From positions 1 to 50,067 of the forward strand of contig CAZHVS010000021.1 in the NCBI GenBank assembly GCA_964536015.1: a stretch of 50,067 nucleotides of DNA, given 5' to 3'. The notes below the pieces were generated by a model. That model searched no databases. It was not told where the DNA came from and was given only the letters and a program-made list of their open reading frames with translations. Origin of the DNA: CAZHVS01 sp964536015 (GTDB lineage Bacteria; Bacteroidota; Ignavibacteria; Ignavibacteriales; Ignavibacteriaceae). Below, in pieces: positions 10,082 to 18,849 of this stretch. Within the stretch, counting starts at the first letter, position 1. Each line of letters opens with the position of its first letter. Position numbers and translations under genes: made by a program.

Positions 10082-11056
10082 ATGTTTTTAGTAACTGGTG
10101 GTGCAGGGTTCATTGGAAGTGCGATAGTCTGGCGTTTAAATCAGCTTGGCGAAAATAACATAATTATTGTTGATGAACTTGGCATAGATGAAAAATGGAA
10201 AAATCTTGTTGGACTTGATTATTATGATTTCATTGATAAAATGGATTTTTTTGAACTCATAACGACGAATCATTTTGAGCATAAAGTTGAAGCTGTAATT
10301 CATATGGGAGCAAATTCATCTACAACGGAAAAAGACGCAGATCATCTGATGTGGAATAACTATGAATACACTAAACAACTTGCTTTGTATTGTGTGAGAA
10401 AAAATATAAGATTTATTTATGCATCTTCAGCAGCTACTTATGGCGACGGAAACAAAGGGTTCAATGACTATGATAGCGAGTGTCTTTATTTAAAACCATT
10501 AAATATGTACGGCTATTCAAAAAATTTGTTTGATCGCTTTGCATTAAAGGAAAACTTATTTAATAAAATAGTTGGGATAAAATACTTTAATGTTTATGGA
10601 CCAAACGAATACCATAAAGGTGATATGCGAAGCGTTGTTCATAAGGCTTTTGAGCAGGTAAGAGACAAGGGTTTTGTAAAATTATTTAAGTCATATAATT
10701 CTGATTATAAAGACGGTGAACAAAAACGGGATTTTATTTATGTAAAAGATGCTGTTGATATGACTTTGTTCTTTTTGGAAAACAGAAACAGCAATGGGAT
10801 CTATAATGTTGGCTCTGGTGTAGCCAGAACCTGGAAAGATCTTGTAACTGCTTTATTTAATGCGATTGAAAAACCTGTTAATATTGAATACATCGATATG
10901 CCAGAAACGTTAAGAGAGAAGTACCAGTACTTTACAGAAGCCAGACTGGATAAAATAAAAAAAGTCGGTTATACCAAACCACTAATGTCATTAGAAGAAG
11001 GTATAACTGACTACGTTAAAAATTATCTACTGAAAGATGAATATCTGAAAAAATAG
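10082..11056 (+). CDS. hldD: ADP-L-glycero-D-manno-heptose 6-epimerase
   Basis: NAD(P)-dependent extended SDR of 324 residues that inverts C6 of ADP-D-glycero-D-manno-heptose, making the heptose precursor of the LPS inner core. Seen: Rossmann TGGAGFIGSA at 5-14, the DELG segment of this family near 31, HMGANSSTTEKD, and the active-site YGYSKNLFDRF (Y-x3-K). Length matches the family. It implies a heptose-containing outer-membrane LPS. It is divergent from metH and convergent with the small acidic gene, with only 4 bp between the two stop codons and no terminator visible there. No other heptose genes are in the window. Confidence 0.93.
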   Translation: MFLVTGGAGFIGSAIVWRLNQLGENNIIIVDELGIDEKWKNLVGLDYYDFIDKMDFFELITTNHFEHKVEAVIHMGANSSTTEKDADHLMWNNYEYTKQLALYCVRKNIRFIYASSAATYGDGNKGFNDYDSECLYLKPLNMYGYSKNLFDRFALKENLFNKIVGIKYFNVYGPNEYHKGDMRSVVHKAFEQVRDKGFVKLFKSYNSDYKDGEQKRDFIYVKDAVDMTLFFLENRNSNGIYNVGSGVARTWKDLVTALFNAIEKPVNIEYIDMPETLREKYQYFTEARLDKIKKVGYTKPLMSLEEGITDYVKNYLLKDEYLKK

Positions 11057-11060
11057 AGAA

Positions 11061-11312
11061 CTAGAAGTCCTCTTCTTCAGTATCATCGTCTTCTTCCTCA
11101 TCGAAGTCGAAATCTTCTTCGTAGAATGCTTCGTCTTCGTCTATTTCATCTTCAACCCCATCTTCATCTTCAAAGATATCATCGAAGTCGTCATCATCCA
11201 TTTCATCATCTTCTTCTTCATCTAAATCGTCGTCGTCGTTGTAGACGCTAAAATAGGTTTTGTTACGATTCTCTTCTTCAGTAATTAATTGCCGCAGAAT
11301 TTCTTCTGTCAT
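11061..11312 (-). CDS. Small highly acidic low-complexity protein
   Basis: An 83-residue protein in which 48 residues (58%) are Asp or Glu; only the first 20 or so residues (MTEEILRQLITEEENRNKTY) look like a short helix, the rest is an acidic, Phe/Tyr-spotted disordered tail. Start chosen at ATG 11312, which has AAGGAG 8 nt upstream; an in-frame GTG at 11321 overlaps that ribosome-binding site and is less likely. A good ribosome-binding site and a clear non-random composition argue it is real. Such tails occur in nucleic-acid mimics, RNA polymerase delta-like factors and chaperone-like acidic proteins, but I recognise no family and assign no function. Confidence 0.7.
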   Translation of the reverse strand: MTEEILRQLITEEENRNKTYFSVYNDDDDLDEEEDDEMDDDDFDDIFEDEDGVEDEIDEDEAFYEEDFDFDEEEDDDTEEEDF

Positions 11313-11555
11313 TTTATGCACTCCTTGTTTGTCGTTTTCTATTGAAATAATCTTTGTGGTTTAAAAATAATTAATAATTTCTCTATCCAAATAATAAAAA
11401 AAAATCTTAAAAAAAAATTAATTTATGAAAAGAGAAAAATTTTTGCAGGAAATTTACAATAGTTTAATAATTTTACACATTTCCCACTTGCGGGCTAACA
11501 CATAAAATTTTTTCTCTATAAAGAGACTTTTTATTCTTAATTCCGAAATAATAAA

Positions 11556-11579
11556 CCATAAGCAAATTTTTCCTTATGG
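11556..11579. repeat. 7-bp inverted repeat overlapping the -24 element
   Basis: CCATAAG (11556-11562) and CTTATGG (11573-11579) are perfect reverse complements separated by 10 nt. The right arm overlaps the GG of the sigma-54-like -24 element, so a protein bound here could block or assist promoter use. It could also be chance in A/T-rich DNA. Confidence 0.4.
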
Positions 11580-11592
11580 CACTGGAATTGTC
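11577..11592 (+). promoter_or_regulatory. Sigma-54-like promoter upstream of the cytochrome genes
   Basis: TGGCAC (11577-11582), five bases, then TTGTC (11588-11592) matches the sigma-54 consensus TGGCAC-N5-TTGC except that the -12 C is T. The GG to -12 spacing is the canonical ten bases. The start site would be near 11603, giving a leader of about 32 nt to the cytochrome c start at 11635. A sigma-54 activator gene lies in this same window at 31038, but no link is proven. Confidence 0.45.
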
Positions 11593-11634
11593 GTAAGTTT
11601 TCGCTAAACTTGAAATAAAAATCAGGAAAAAATT

Positions 11635-11970
11635 ATGAAAAATATCGTTGCTTATCTTTTATTTGTATTTACAATAGTTGCATTATATGGGTTTGCATTT
11701 TCAAATCCGGTTTTGGATGATCCTCCCGGAAAGACAATCTTTGTAAACAGTAAGTGTAATACTTGTCACTCGATTCAAACACAAGGTGTTACTACTAAGA
11801 AAACCAACCCGGTTGATCTTTCTACTATTGGAAAAAGTTATAAAGCTGACTTTTTAATGAAGTATCTCCAAAAAACAGAAAAAATAAATAATAAAAATCA
11901 TCCGGCAGCCTGGAAAGGAACAGACCCAGATCTTGAGACCTTAACCAAATGGCTTGGTACTCTTAAATAA
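11635..11970 (+). CDS. Small monoheme c-type cytochrome
   Basis: A 111-residue exported cytochrome c: N-terminal hydrophobic signal segment (residues 1-23), then a single CNTCH heme-attachment motif at Cys41-His45 and a helical C-terminus ending in LTKWLGTLK, as in class I cytochromes. The distal ligand is not obvious; the only later methionine is in DFLMKYL, so the sixth ligand could be that Met. It would carry electrons in the periplasm. It leads a three-gene redox locus and is separated from the 13-heme gene by a 12-bp hairpin that could reduce read-through. Start ATG with AGGAAAAA 5' of it. Confidence 0.88.
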   Translation: MKNIVAYLLFVFTIVALYGFAFSNPVLDDPPGKTIFVNSKCNTCHSIQTQGVTTKKTNPVDLSTIGKSYKADFLMKYLQKTEKINNKNHPAAWKGTDPDLETLTKWLGTLK

Positions 11971-11985
11971 TCAATATTATTTTTT

Positions 11986-12015
11986 AAAGCTTTAGCCGGT
12001 CAGGGCTAAAGCTTT
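11986..12015 (+). terminator. Stem-loop between the two cytochrome genes (terminator or attenuator)
   Basis: Arms AAAGCTTTAGCC (11986-11997) and GGCTAAAGCTTT (12004-12015) form a perfect 12-bp stem with loop GGTCAG. It is followed by TTAAATTATTT, only a weak T-run, so it could be a partial terminator setting the ratio of the small cytochrome to the genes downstream, or an mRNA 3'-end stabiliser. Confidence 0.55.
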
Positions 12016-12039
12016 TAAATTATTTACAAATAAACAAAG

Positions 12040-14187
12040 ATGTGTTTTTCTATACAAAAAATTTTTTTATCTATACTGACTTTTGTACTATTTTCTGTTG
12101 CTAACTTTGCACAATCCAACGAAGATTGTCTTGCTTGTCATAGTGATCAAGATTTATCAATGGAGAAGAAAGGAAAAACTTTTTCACTTTTTGTTAATGA
12201 AGGAATATTAAAAAAATCAGTTCATAAAAATTTAAAATGCATCTCATGTCATGCGGGATTCAATGCAGATGATATTCCGCATAAAGAAAAAATTGACCCT
12301 ATTAATTGCAAGAGTTGTCACAAAGATGCTGGAGTAAAGCACCAGTTCCATCCTCAATTGTTGAATAGTTCAGGTAACGAAACAATTCCGGGATTATCCT
12401 GTAAAAATTGTCATGGAACTCATGAAGTATCTTCTCCCAGACAAGGACAATCTAAATTCAACAACACCAAAGTTTCTTTATTATGTGCCAAGTGTCATAA
12501 AGATGAATCTGACAGATTTATTACTTCATCTCACAATTTAGCTATACAAAAAGGTGTCACAGGAGCCCCAGGTTGTCTTGATTGTCATAAATCAGCAATA
12601 ACAGCAAAGACTTTGAAGAATGATTCATTAAAGGTTAAAATTGCAAAAGAAAAATTATGTCTATCGTGTCATCTTGATGATCCTGAAGTTAGAAATCGAA
12701 TACCTCAATCAAAAGCCTTTATACAGGCGTACGAAAAAAGTGTTCATGGAAAAGCCTTAAGCAACGGAAATTATAAAGCAGCTACATGTGTTGACTGCCA
12801 TAGCTCTCATGATTTGCAGTCAGGAAAGTTAACAACATCTTCTGTTTATAAAACAAATATTGCAAACACTTGCTCAAAGTGTCATTATAAAATAGCAGAA
12901 GAATATAAAGAAAGCATTCATGGAAAATCATTAAAAGCTGGCAAATTAGATGCACCAACTTGTACTGATTGTCACGGTGAACATAACATACTTAAACATG
13001 ACGACCCAAACTCGCCCGTTTCATTTAAAAATGTTTCAGGACAGATTTGTACTCCGTGTCATGCCTCTGTCAGGTTATCTGAGAGATATGGATTATCATC
13101 AAACAGGGTACAAACTTTTATTGAAAGTTATCATGGACTTGCTTTACGCGGGGGCTCGGCTAATGTTGCCAATTGTGGAAGCTGCCATGGAATTCATAAT
13201 ATAAAGCCATCTTCCGATTCAACATCGTTGATTCATAAAAATAATCTTGCTAAAACCTGCGGTAAATGTCACCCTGGGGCGAATGAAAATTTTACTAAAG
13301 GGAAAATTCACGTTGATGCGACTGATAAACAAGAACCGATACTTTACTGGATTTCTACTTTATATATAATTTTGATCTTTAGCATTATTGGTGGAATGTT
13401 ATTGCACAATATTTTAGATCTTATTAAAAAAGCTAAAATCAAACTTCTTATTAGAAGAGGAGTTATAAGAAAAGAAGTTCACCACAGCCACAGACTTTAC
13501 TTGCGTATGACTTTGAGCGAAAGGATTCAACATCTTTCTCTTTTATTAAGTTTCTTTACACTTGTTATTACAGGATTCATGCTAAGCTTTCCTGATGCGT
13601 GGTGGGTGCGGCACATCCGTGAAATTATTCCCGGAGCATTTGAATTAAGAAGTTATTTGCACCGAATAGCTGCTGTTGTAATGATTGCTGCCAGTGTATA
13701 TCATGTTTACTATTTATCGTTTACCAAAAGAGGCAGACAATTATTCATAGATTTATTACCAAGATTAAAAGATGCAACAGATGCTATTGGTGTTTTGAAA
13801 TATAATTTTGGGTTATCAAAAGAGAAACCGAAATTCGGGCGTTTCAGTTATATTGAAAAAAGCGAATATTGGGCTCTTGTCTGGGGAAATATAGTTATGG
13901 CGGCAACAGGTTTTATAATGTGGTTTGAAAATACTTTTATTGGAATATTTACCAAGCTTGGGTGGGACGTTGCAAGAACCGTTCATTATTATGAAGCATG
14001 GCTTGCTTTTCTAGCTATAGTTGTTTGGCATATTTACTTTGTAATTTTTAATCCCGATGTTTATCCTATGAATCTTGCATGGATTAAAGGTACTATAACG
14101 GAAGAAGAAATGGAAGAAGAACATCCACTTGAACTGGAAGAAATTAAAAAACAACATTCTGAAGATGATCATCTGAATCAGGAATAG
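12040..14187 (+). CDS. 13-heme cytochrome c fused to a b-type membrane cytochrome domain
   Basis: A 715-residue redox protein. After a signal peptide (1-24) there are thirteen CxxCH motifs, the first cysteines at residues 30, 67, 90, 121, 149, 179, 207, 250, 278, 308, 337, 379 and 407, so thirteen c hemes outside the inner membrane. A transmembrane helix (about 434-456) follows, then a second half with several hydrophobic helices carrying histidines (IQHLSLLLSF, RSYLHRIAAV, SVYHVYYL, TVHYYEAW, VWHIYFV) as in cytochrome b561 / formate dehydrogenase gamma-type domains. The likely job is quinol oxidation or reduction coupled to a periplasmic multiheme wire. The C-terminus is Glu-rich. Direction of electron flow and partner are inference. 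Confidence 0.88.
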   Translation: MCFSIQKIFLSILTFVLFSVANFAQSNEDCLACHSDQDLSMEKKGKTFSLFVNEGILKKSVHKNLKCISCHAGFNADDIPHKEKIDPINCKSCHKDAGVKHQFHPQLLNSSGNETIPGLSCKNCHGTHEVSSPRQGQSKFNNTKVSLLCAKCHKDESDRFITSSHNLAIQKGVTGAPGCLDCHKSAITAKTLKNDSLKVKIAKEKLCLSCHLDDPEVRNRIPQSKAFIQAYEKSVHGKALSNGNYKAATCVDCHSSHDLQSGKLTTSSVYKTNIANTCSKCHYKIAEEYKESIHGKSLKAGKLDAPTCTDCHGEHNILKHDDPNSPVSFKNVSGQICTPCHASVRLSERYGLSSNRVQTFIESYHGLALRGGSANVANCGSCHGIHNIKPSSDSTSLIHKNNLAKTCGKCHPGANENFTKGKIHVDATDKQEPILYWISTLYIILIFSIIGGMLLHNILDLIKKAKIKLLIRRGVIRKEVHHSHRLYLRMTLSERIQHLSLLLSFFTLVITGFMLSFPDAWWVRHIREIIPGAFELRSYLHRIAAVVMIAASVYHVYYLSFTKRGRQLFIDLLPRLKDATDAIGVLKYNFGLSKEKPKFGRFSYIEKSEYWALVWGNIVMAATGFIMWFENTFIGIFTKLGWDVARTVHYYEAWLAFLAIVVWHIYFVIFNPDVYPMNLAWIKGTITEEEMEEEHPLELEEIKKQHSEDDHLNQE

Positions 14188-14254
14188 TCTTGCGATCGTG
14201 TTGATTGCATAAAATTTTAATATTAGTTTTAACCACAATTTTTTGTGTGTAGTT

Positions 14255-15760
14255 ATGAAGAAAAAAAAACTTCCTGATAGTTTTTATAATCCTATCTCGC
14301 TTGCAGGTACTGGAATTGCTATATTATCTTTTTCTTTCATTTTAATTCTTATTCTCTTTGAAACTTTTTCGGGGAACACAAGTCCTTATCTTGGAATATT
14401 AACATTTATTGTAATACCAGCATTTCTTATTATTGGTTTGCTTTTAATAGCAATTGGAATCTATAGAGAAAAGAAAAGAGAAAAATCAGCTGGGTATAAG
14501 CAAAGAGAGCTTCTTAAAATTGATTTCAGTAACCCAAAACATTTCAGAGCTGTTTTTATCTTTTGTACAGGGACTTTTCTTTTAGCTATTTTTACAATAT
14601 TTGGAAGTTTTAAAGCTTATGAATATACAGAAAGCGACGAGTTTTGCGGAACATTATGTCATTCAGTAATGGAACCCGAATACACCGCCTACAAATCTTC
14701 TCCTCATTCTCGCGTTGGTTGTGTAAAGTGTCATATTGGCTCTGGTGCAGATTGGTTTGTGAAGGCTAAAATTTCTGGTTCATATCAGGTTTACTCGGTG
14801 TTATTCAACAAATATCCAAGACCAATACCAACACCAATTGAAAATCTTCGTCCCGCACAGGAAACCTGCGAACAATGTCATTGGCCTAAACATTTTCTTA
14901 ATGAAAAAAGAGTTGATTATACATATTACCTTTCTGATGAAAAAAATACAAAATCTTCTATCTCATTACTCTTGAAGATAGGAGGTGGAAACAGTGAAAT
15001 AGGAACAACAACCGGTATTCACTGGCACATGAACATCGCTAATGAAGTGTCATATACTTCTATTGATAATAATCGACAGGTTATTGCGGTTGTTAAATCA
15101 AAATCTTTACTTAGAGGTAAAGAAACTGTATATAAAAATTCTTCACTAAATTTTTCTTCACATTTATTCAATGAAGAAAATTCTAGGAAACTTGATTGTA
15201 TAGATTGTCACAATCGTCCTTCACATATTTATAATAAACCCGATAAAATGGTAAACCTTTTTATGTCGATGGGAAGAATAGATGAAACACTTCCGTATAT
15301 AAAAAGCATTTCTGTAAAATCGTTGGAAGGCAATTATTCGACCAAAGAGGCAGCTTTAAAACAGATTAAAGAAGATGTTGAGGAATTTTATTCCCTTAAT
15401 TATCCGGAAATATTTAAATCAAGATACCAGTCAATTCAAAAAAGCATTACTGCTGTTCAAAAAATATATTCAAGGAATTATTTTCCTGAAATGCAAGTTA
15501 GCTGGAAACAATTTCCACAAAATATTGGGCATACTACAAATTATGGTTGCTTTCGTTGTCATGATGGAAAACATATTAGCGATGATGGTAAAAAGATTTC
15601 CAATGATTGTAACATTTGTCATATTATTATTTCACAACAACTATCGCCATCTGTAAAAAATGTCTCGCTTGATGGTTTGAAATTTATTCATCCCACAGAA
15701 GTTGGAACCTCTGTTGAAGGACAAAGCTGTGTTGATTGTCATCTGAAAAGAAGGAATTAG
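14255..15760 (+). CDS. NapC/NirT-family multiheme cytochrome c
   Basis: A 501-residue membrane-anchored cytochrome. Three hydrophobic helices in the first 120 residues are followed by a NapC/NrfH-like core: CGTLCHSVMEPEY, SPHSRVGCVKCHIG, then RPIPTPIENLRP and CEQCHWP. Further CIDCH, CFRCH, CNICH and CVDCH give six CxxCH sites, plus the first site, which is C-x3-C-H. Such proteins pass electrons from the quinone pool to periplasmic partners. I start at ATG 14255; a TTG four codons earlier is open but less likely, and no clear ribosome-binding site is seen. It lies 67 bp after the 13-heme gene and is probably co-transcribed and functionally linked. Confidence 0.88.
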   Translation: MKKKKLPDSFYNPISLAGTGIAILSFSFILILILFETFSGNTSPYLGILTFIVIPAFLIIGLLLIAIGIYREKKREKSAGYKQRELLKIDFSNPKHFRAVFIFCTGTFLLAIFTIFGSFKAYEYTESDEFCGTLCHSVMEPEYTAYKSSPHSRVGCVKCHIGSGADWFVKAKISGSYQVYSVLFNKYPRPIPTPIENLRPAQETCEQCHWPKHFLNEKRVDYTYYLSDEKNTKSSISLLLKIGGGNSEIGTTTGIHWHMNIANEVSYTSIDNNRQVIAVVKSKSLLRGKETVYKNSSLNFSSHLFNEENSRKLDCIDCHNRPSHIYNKPDKMVNLFMSMGRIDETLPYIKSISVKSLEGNYSTKEAALKQIKEDVEEFYSLNYPEIFKSRYQSIQKSITAVQKIYSRNYFPEMQVSWKQFPQNIGHTTNYGCFRCHDGKHISDDGKKISNDCNICHIIISQQLSPSVKNVSLDGLKFIHPTEVGTSVEGQSCVDCHLKRRN

Positions 15761-15864
15761 ATTTAGTCTTTTAGAATTTAATTCCGCTGCTTTAACAGTA
15801 AAATTTTGTCTTCTTATCTTAAGATTAAAATCCTTAATTTTGGGAGTAAAATTTCGAGGATGCA

Positions 15865-17892
15865 ATGAAAAAAATTCTTTTCTTTTTTTTAATAATTACA
15901 CTTAATATTTTTGCTCAAAGTAAGAAAGCTATTAGTATTGATGACTTATGGGCTATGCAGAGAATTGGGACTGCGGCTTTATCTCCTGATGGTAAATCAA
16001 TTGTTTTCACAACTACATCGTACAGTTTTGAAACAAACAAGGGTAATAGTGATATTTATATTATTAACACTGAGGGAAATAATTTACGAGTATTAAAAAA
16101 TTCAGAAAAGAATGAATCAAATCCAAAATTTTCTCCTGATGGGAAAAAGATAGCATATATTTCTGGTGGACAAATCCACATTTGCAATTTAGATGGAACA
16201 GAAGATTTTCAGTTAACAGATATCTCCACTGGTGCTTCGGGAATTGTTTGGTCTAATGATGGAAAAAAAATACTCTTTGTCTCTTCAGTTTATCCCGAGT
16301 GCTTTAACGATGATTGCAATAAACAAAAAGAAACTGAAAAAGAAAACAGTAAAGTAAAAGCGAGTATCTTTACAGAATTAATGTACAGACACTGGAATGA
16401 ATGGCGCGAAGGAAAACGAAGTCATCTTTTTCTTCTTGATGTTGAAACTAAATCTTACCAGGACTTGACAACCGGCAGTAAACATGATGTGCCTCCTATC
16501 GCTTTGGGTAGTGCAAATGATTATTCTTTCTCTCCCGATGGGTATGAAATTGCTTTAACAATGAATGAAGATAAGGTAGTTGCAACAAGTACTAATAACG
16601 ATATTTTTATTATTGACCTTCGTTCTATGGGAAAAAATTCTAAACTCGGCTGGAAGAAAATTTCCTTAAGCAAAGGGAATGATAATCAACCCGTTTACTC
16701 ACCTGACGGAAAATATATTGCTTACTGTTCAATGGAGCGGGCTGGTTTTGAAGCTGATAAACAGAGAATTATGCTGTATGACAGAATGACGGGAACAACA
16801 AAATATCTTACAGAAAAATTAGATCGTTCTGCGAGTGAAATCGTCTGGTCTAATGATTCAAAATATATTTATTTCAATGCACAGAATGAAATAAATGAAT
16901 CAATTTATAGAATAAATATTTCAACGCTGGCAACGGAAGTTGTTTTAAAAGAATATCACAATTCTAATTTGTTAATTTCCGGTGATGCTAATTATTTGTA
17001 CTTCAAACAACAGAGAGCAACTTTACCGCATGAAATTTTTTCACTGGAACTAACAAGTAAGAAGTTAAATCAAATCACGTATGTAAATGAAAATGTTCTT
17101 AAAAACCTTGAAATGAATAGTGTAGAAACTTTTTGGTGTAAAGGTGCAAATGGTACACCTATTCAATCGATTATATTAAAACCTCCGTTTTTCAATCCCG
17201 ACAAAAAATATCCAATGATTTTTCTTATACACGGCGGTCCTCAGGGTGCATGGTCAGATGATTTTCATTACAGGTGGAATTTACAAATGTTCGCCGCTAA
17301 GGGCTATGTGGTTGTAGCAACAAATCCGCGCGGAAGTTATGGATACGGACAAAAATTTACAGATGAAATATCGCTTGACTGGGGAGGTAAAGTTTATACC
17401 GATTTAATGAACTCTGTTGATTATGCATTAAAGAATTTTTCTTTTATTGACGACAAAAATGTTTTTGCTGCTGGTGCATCTTACGGCGGATATATGATTA
17501 ATTGGATTGCAGGTCATACTACCAGATTTAATGCTCTTGTTTCACACGATGGTGTTTTCAATCTTGAAAGTATGTGGGGAACTACAGAAGAACTCTGGTT
17601 CCCTGAATGGGAGAATGGTGGAACTCCTTGGCAAAACAGGAAACTTTATGAAAAATGGTCGCCGCACCGTTACATTCATAACTGTAAAACCCCGATGCTT
17701 GTTGTGCAGGGTGCACAGGATTTTAGAGTGTGTGAAGAACAGGCAATGCAGTTATTTACATCTTTACAAAGACTTGGTGTTGAAAGTAAATTCTTGTATT
17801 TTCCTGATGAATTTCATTTTGTTGCTAAACCACAAAATGCAAAGTTGTGGTGGAATACAATTTATGATTGGTTTGAAAGCCATAAAAAATAA
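15865..17892 (+). CDS. Secreted S9-family peptidase (acylaminoacyl / dipeptidyl peptidase type)
   Basis: A second S9 serine peptidase, 675 residues, with signal peptide MKKILFFFLIITLNIFAQ. Beta-propeller blades in residues 20-400 show repeated 'SPDGK' strands (LSPDGKSIVF, FSPDGKKIAY, YSPDGKYIAY). The catalytic domain has HGGPQGAWSDDF (oxyanion region), GASYGGYM (Ser539), GAQDFRV (Asp619) and DEFHF (His651), a complete triad. It is only distantly similar to the peptidase at 2299-4242, with a different blade pattern. GAGGATG precedes the ATG. It lies 104 bp after the cytochrome locus and 27 bp before the DUF1232 gene; a link to the cytochromes is not evident. Confidence 0.92.
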   Translation: MKKILFFFLIITLNIFAQSKKAISIDDLWAMQRIGTAALSPDGKSIVFTTTSYSFETNKGNSDIYIINTEGNNLRVLKNSEKNESNPKFSPDGKKIAYISGGQIHICNLDGTEDFQLTDISTGASGIVWSNDGKKILFVSSVYPECFNDDCNKQKETEKENSKVKASIFTELMYRHWNEWREGKRSHLFLLDVETKSYQDLTTGSKHDVPPIALGSANDYSFSPDGYEIALTMNEDKVVATSTNNDIFIIDLRSMGKNSKLGWKKISLSKGNDNQPVYSPDGKYIAYCSMERAGFEADKQRIMLYDRMTGTTKYLTEKLDRSASEIVWSNDSKYIYFNAQNEINESIYRINISTLATEVVLKEYHNSNLLISGDANYLYFKQQRATLPHEIFSLELTSKKLNQITYVNENVLKNLEMNSVETFWCKGANGTPIQSIILKPPFFNPDKKYPMIFLIHGGPQGAWSDDFHYRWNLQMFAAKGYVVVATNPRGSYGYGQKFTDEISLDWGGKVYTDLMNSVDYALKNFSFIDDKNVFAAGASYGGYMINWIAGHTTRFNALVSHDGVFNLESMWGTTEELWFPEWENGGTPWQNRKLYEKWSPHRYIHNCKTPMLVVQGAQDFRVCEEQAMQLFTSLQRLGVESKFLYFPDEFHFVAKPQNAKLWWNTIYDWFESHKK

Positions 17893-17919
17893 TTTTTAAT
17901 TTCTTTATAAGGATTAACA

Positions 17920-18285
17920 ATGGAAGATAAAGACTTAAAATGGCGTGAAGTTCATTTTGATGATGAAGAACCAGAGTCATCTTATTATAATGAACCAAGT
18001 TATCCAAAAGATGAAAAATATGTCGACGCAAATCTATGGGAAAAAGTTGAAAAAGTCGGCAAGAAAATTTCTTTTGCTAAAGATATAATTGCTCTTTATC
18101 ACTACCTAAAAGATGCTACAGTTTCATGGCATCGTAAAGCTATTGTTATATCTGCATTAATCTATTTTATAACACCTATAGACGCTATTCCGGATATCGC
18201 ACCCCTAATTGGTTATTTAGATGATCTTGGTGTTATCACCGCAGTTCTAAAATTTCTTGGCAATGAATTGACTTCATATTATTAA
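17920..18285 (+). CDS. DUF1232 (YkvA-like) membrane-associated protein
   Basis: A 121-residue protein whose C-terminal half, RKAIVISALIYFITPIDAIPD followed by IAPLIGYLDDLGV, is the DUF1232 signature (the PxDaIPD-x-DD pattern). The first 50 residues are charged and probably cytosolic. Members are widespread small proteins of unknown role, sometimes next to metal-resistance or membrane genes. AAGGATTAACA precedes the ATG. It sits 17 bp before the Nudix gene and 27 bp after the peptidase, so co-transcription is likely. Confidence 0.85.
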   Translation: MEDKDLKWREVHFDDEEPESSYYNEPSYPKDEKYVDANLWEKVEKVGKKISFAKDIIALYHYLKDATVSWHRKAIVISALIYFITPIDAIPDIAPLIGYLDDLGVITAVLKFLGNELTSYY

Positions 18286-18302
18286 GAAAAGGAACACTTA
18301 AA

Positions 18303-18842
18303 TTGGAAACGAACTTCAGACTAAAGAAAAGCACTACAATTTTTAATGGTAGAGTATTTGATTTGCAGGTTGATGAAATTGAATACGACAGCGGAAATAA
18401 AGGTGTAAGGGAAATTGCTGTTCATCCTGGAGGAGCAGTAGTAGTTGCACTTACCAAAGAGTATAAAATTGTAATGGTTCATCAGTTTCGTTATCCTTTG
18501 CAAAAGTTTATTACTGAATTACCAGCAGGAAAATTAAATAAAGGAGAAGATCCTCTTACTTGTGCCGAAAGAGAACTTGAAGAAGAAACGGGTTACACCG
18601 CAGGAAAAATTAAAAAACTGGGAACAATCTGTACTACTCCCGGCTTTTGTACAGAAATGCTTCATATTTATTTAGCACAGGACTTAAAAGAAGGAAAACA
18701 CAATCGTGAAGAAGGTGAATATGGAATGAAAGTTCATGAGTACACACTGAAAGAAATTGAAGAAAAAATTTCTAATAGTGAAATTTATGATGCTAAAACA
18801 ATAGCAGCAATTTTTATGGCTAAACTTTCAATCGGGAAATAA
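18303..18842 (+). CDS. nudF: Nudix hydrolase, ADP-ribose pyrophosphatase type
   Basis: A 179-residue Nudix enzyme with the full box G-x5-E-x7-RE-x2-EE-x-G (Gly76, Glu82, Arg90-Glu91, Glu94-Glu95, Gly97). The preceding HQFRYPLQKFITELPAG is typical of the ADP-ribose pyrophosphatase subgroup, which splits ADP-ribose into AMP and ribose 5-phosphate. The start is TTG at 18303 with AAGGA 9 nt upstream; there is no ATG before the conserved region begins. Seven bp separate its stop from recN. Substrate is inferred from the subgroup. Confidence 0.87.
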   Translation: METNFRLKKSTTIFNGRVFDLQVDEIEYDSGNKGVREIAVHPGGAVVVALTKEYKIVMVHQFRYPLQKFITELPAGKLNKGEDPLTCAERELEEETGYTAGKIKKLGTICTTPGFCTEMLHIYLAQDLKEGKHNREEGEYGMKVHEYTLKEIEEKISNSEIYDAKTIAAIFMAKLSIGK

Positions 18843-18849
18843 TTTTTCT

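Larger units (their letters stand above)
11313..11634. other. Intergenic region, divergent promoters for the acidic gene and the cytochrome locus
   Basis: A 322-bp A/T-rich gap. Near 11312 it contains the AAGGAG ribosome-binding site of the acidic gene (minus strand). Toward 11635 it contains a 7-bp inverted repeat and a sigma-54-like promoter, listed separately, and a short inverted repeat AAGTTT (11595-11600) / AAACTT (11606-11611). No further gene or RNA was recognised. Confidence 0.6.
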
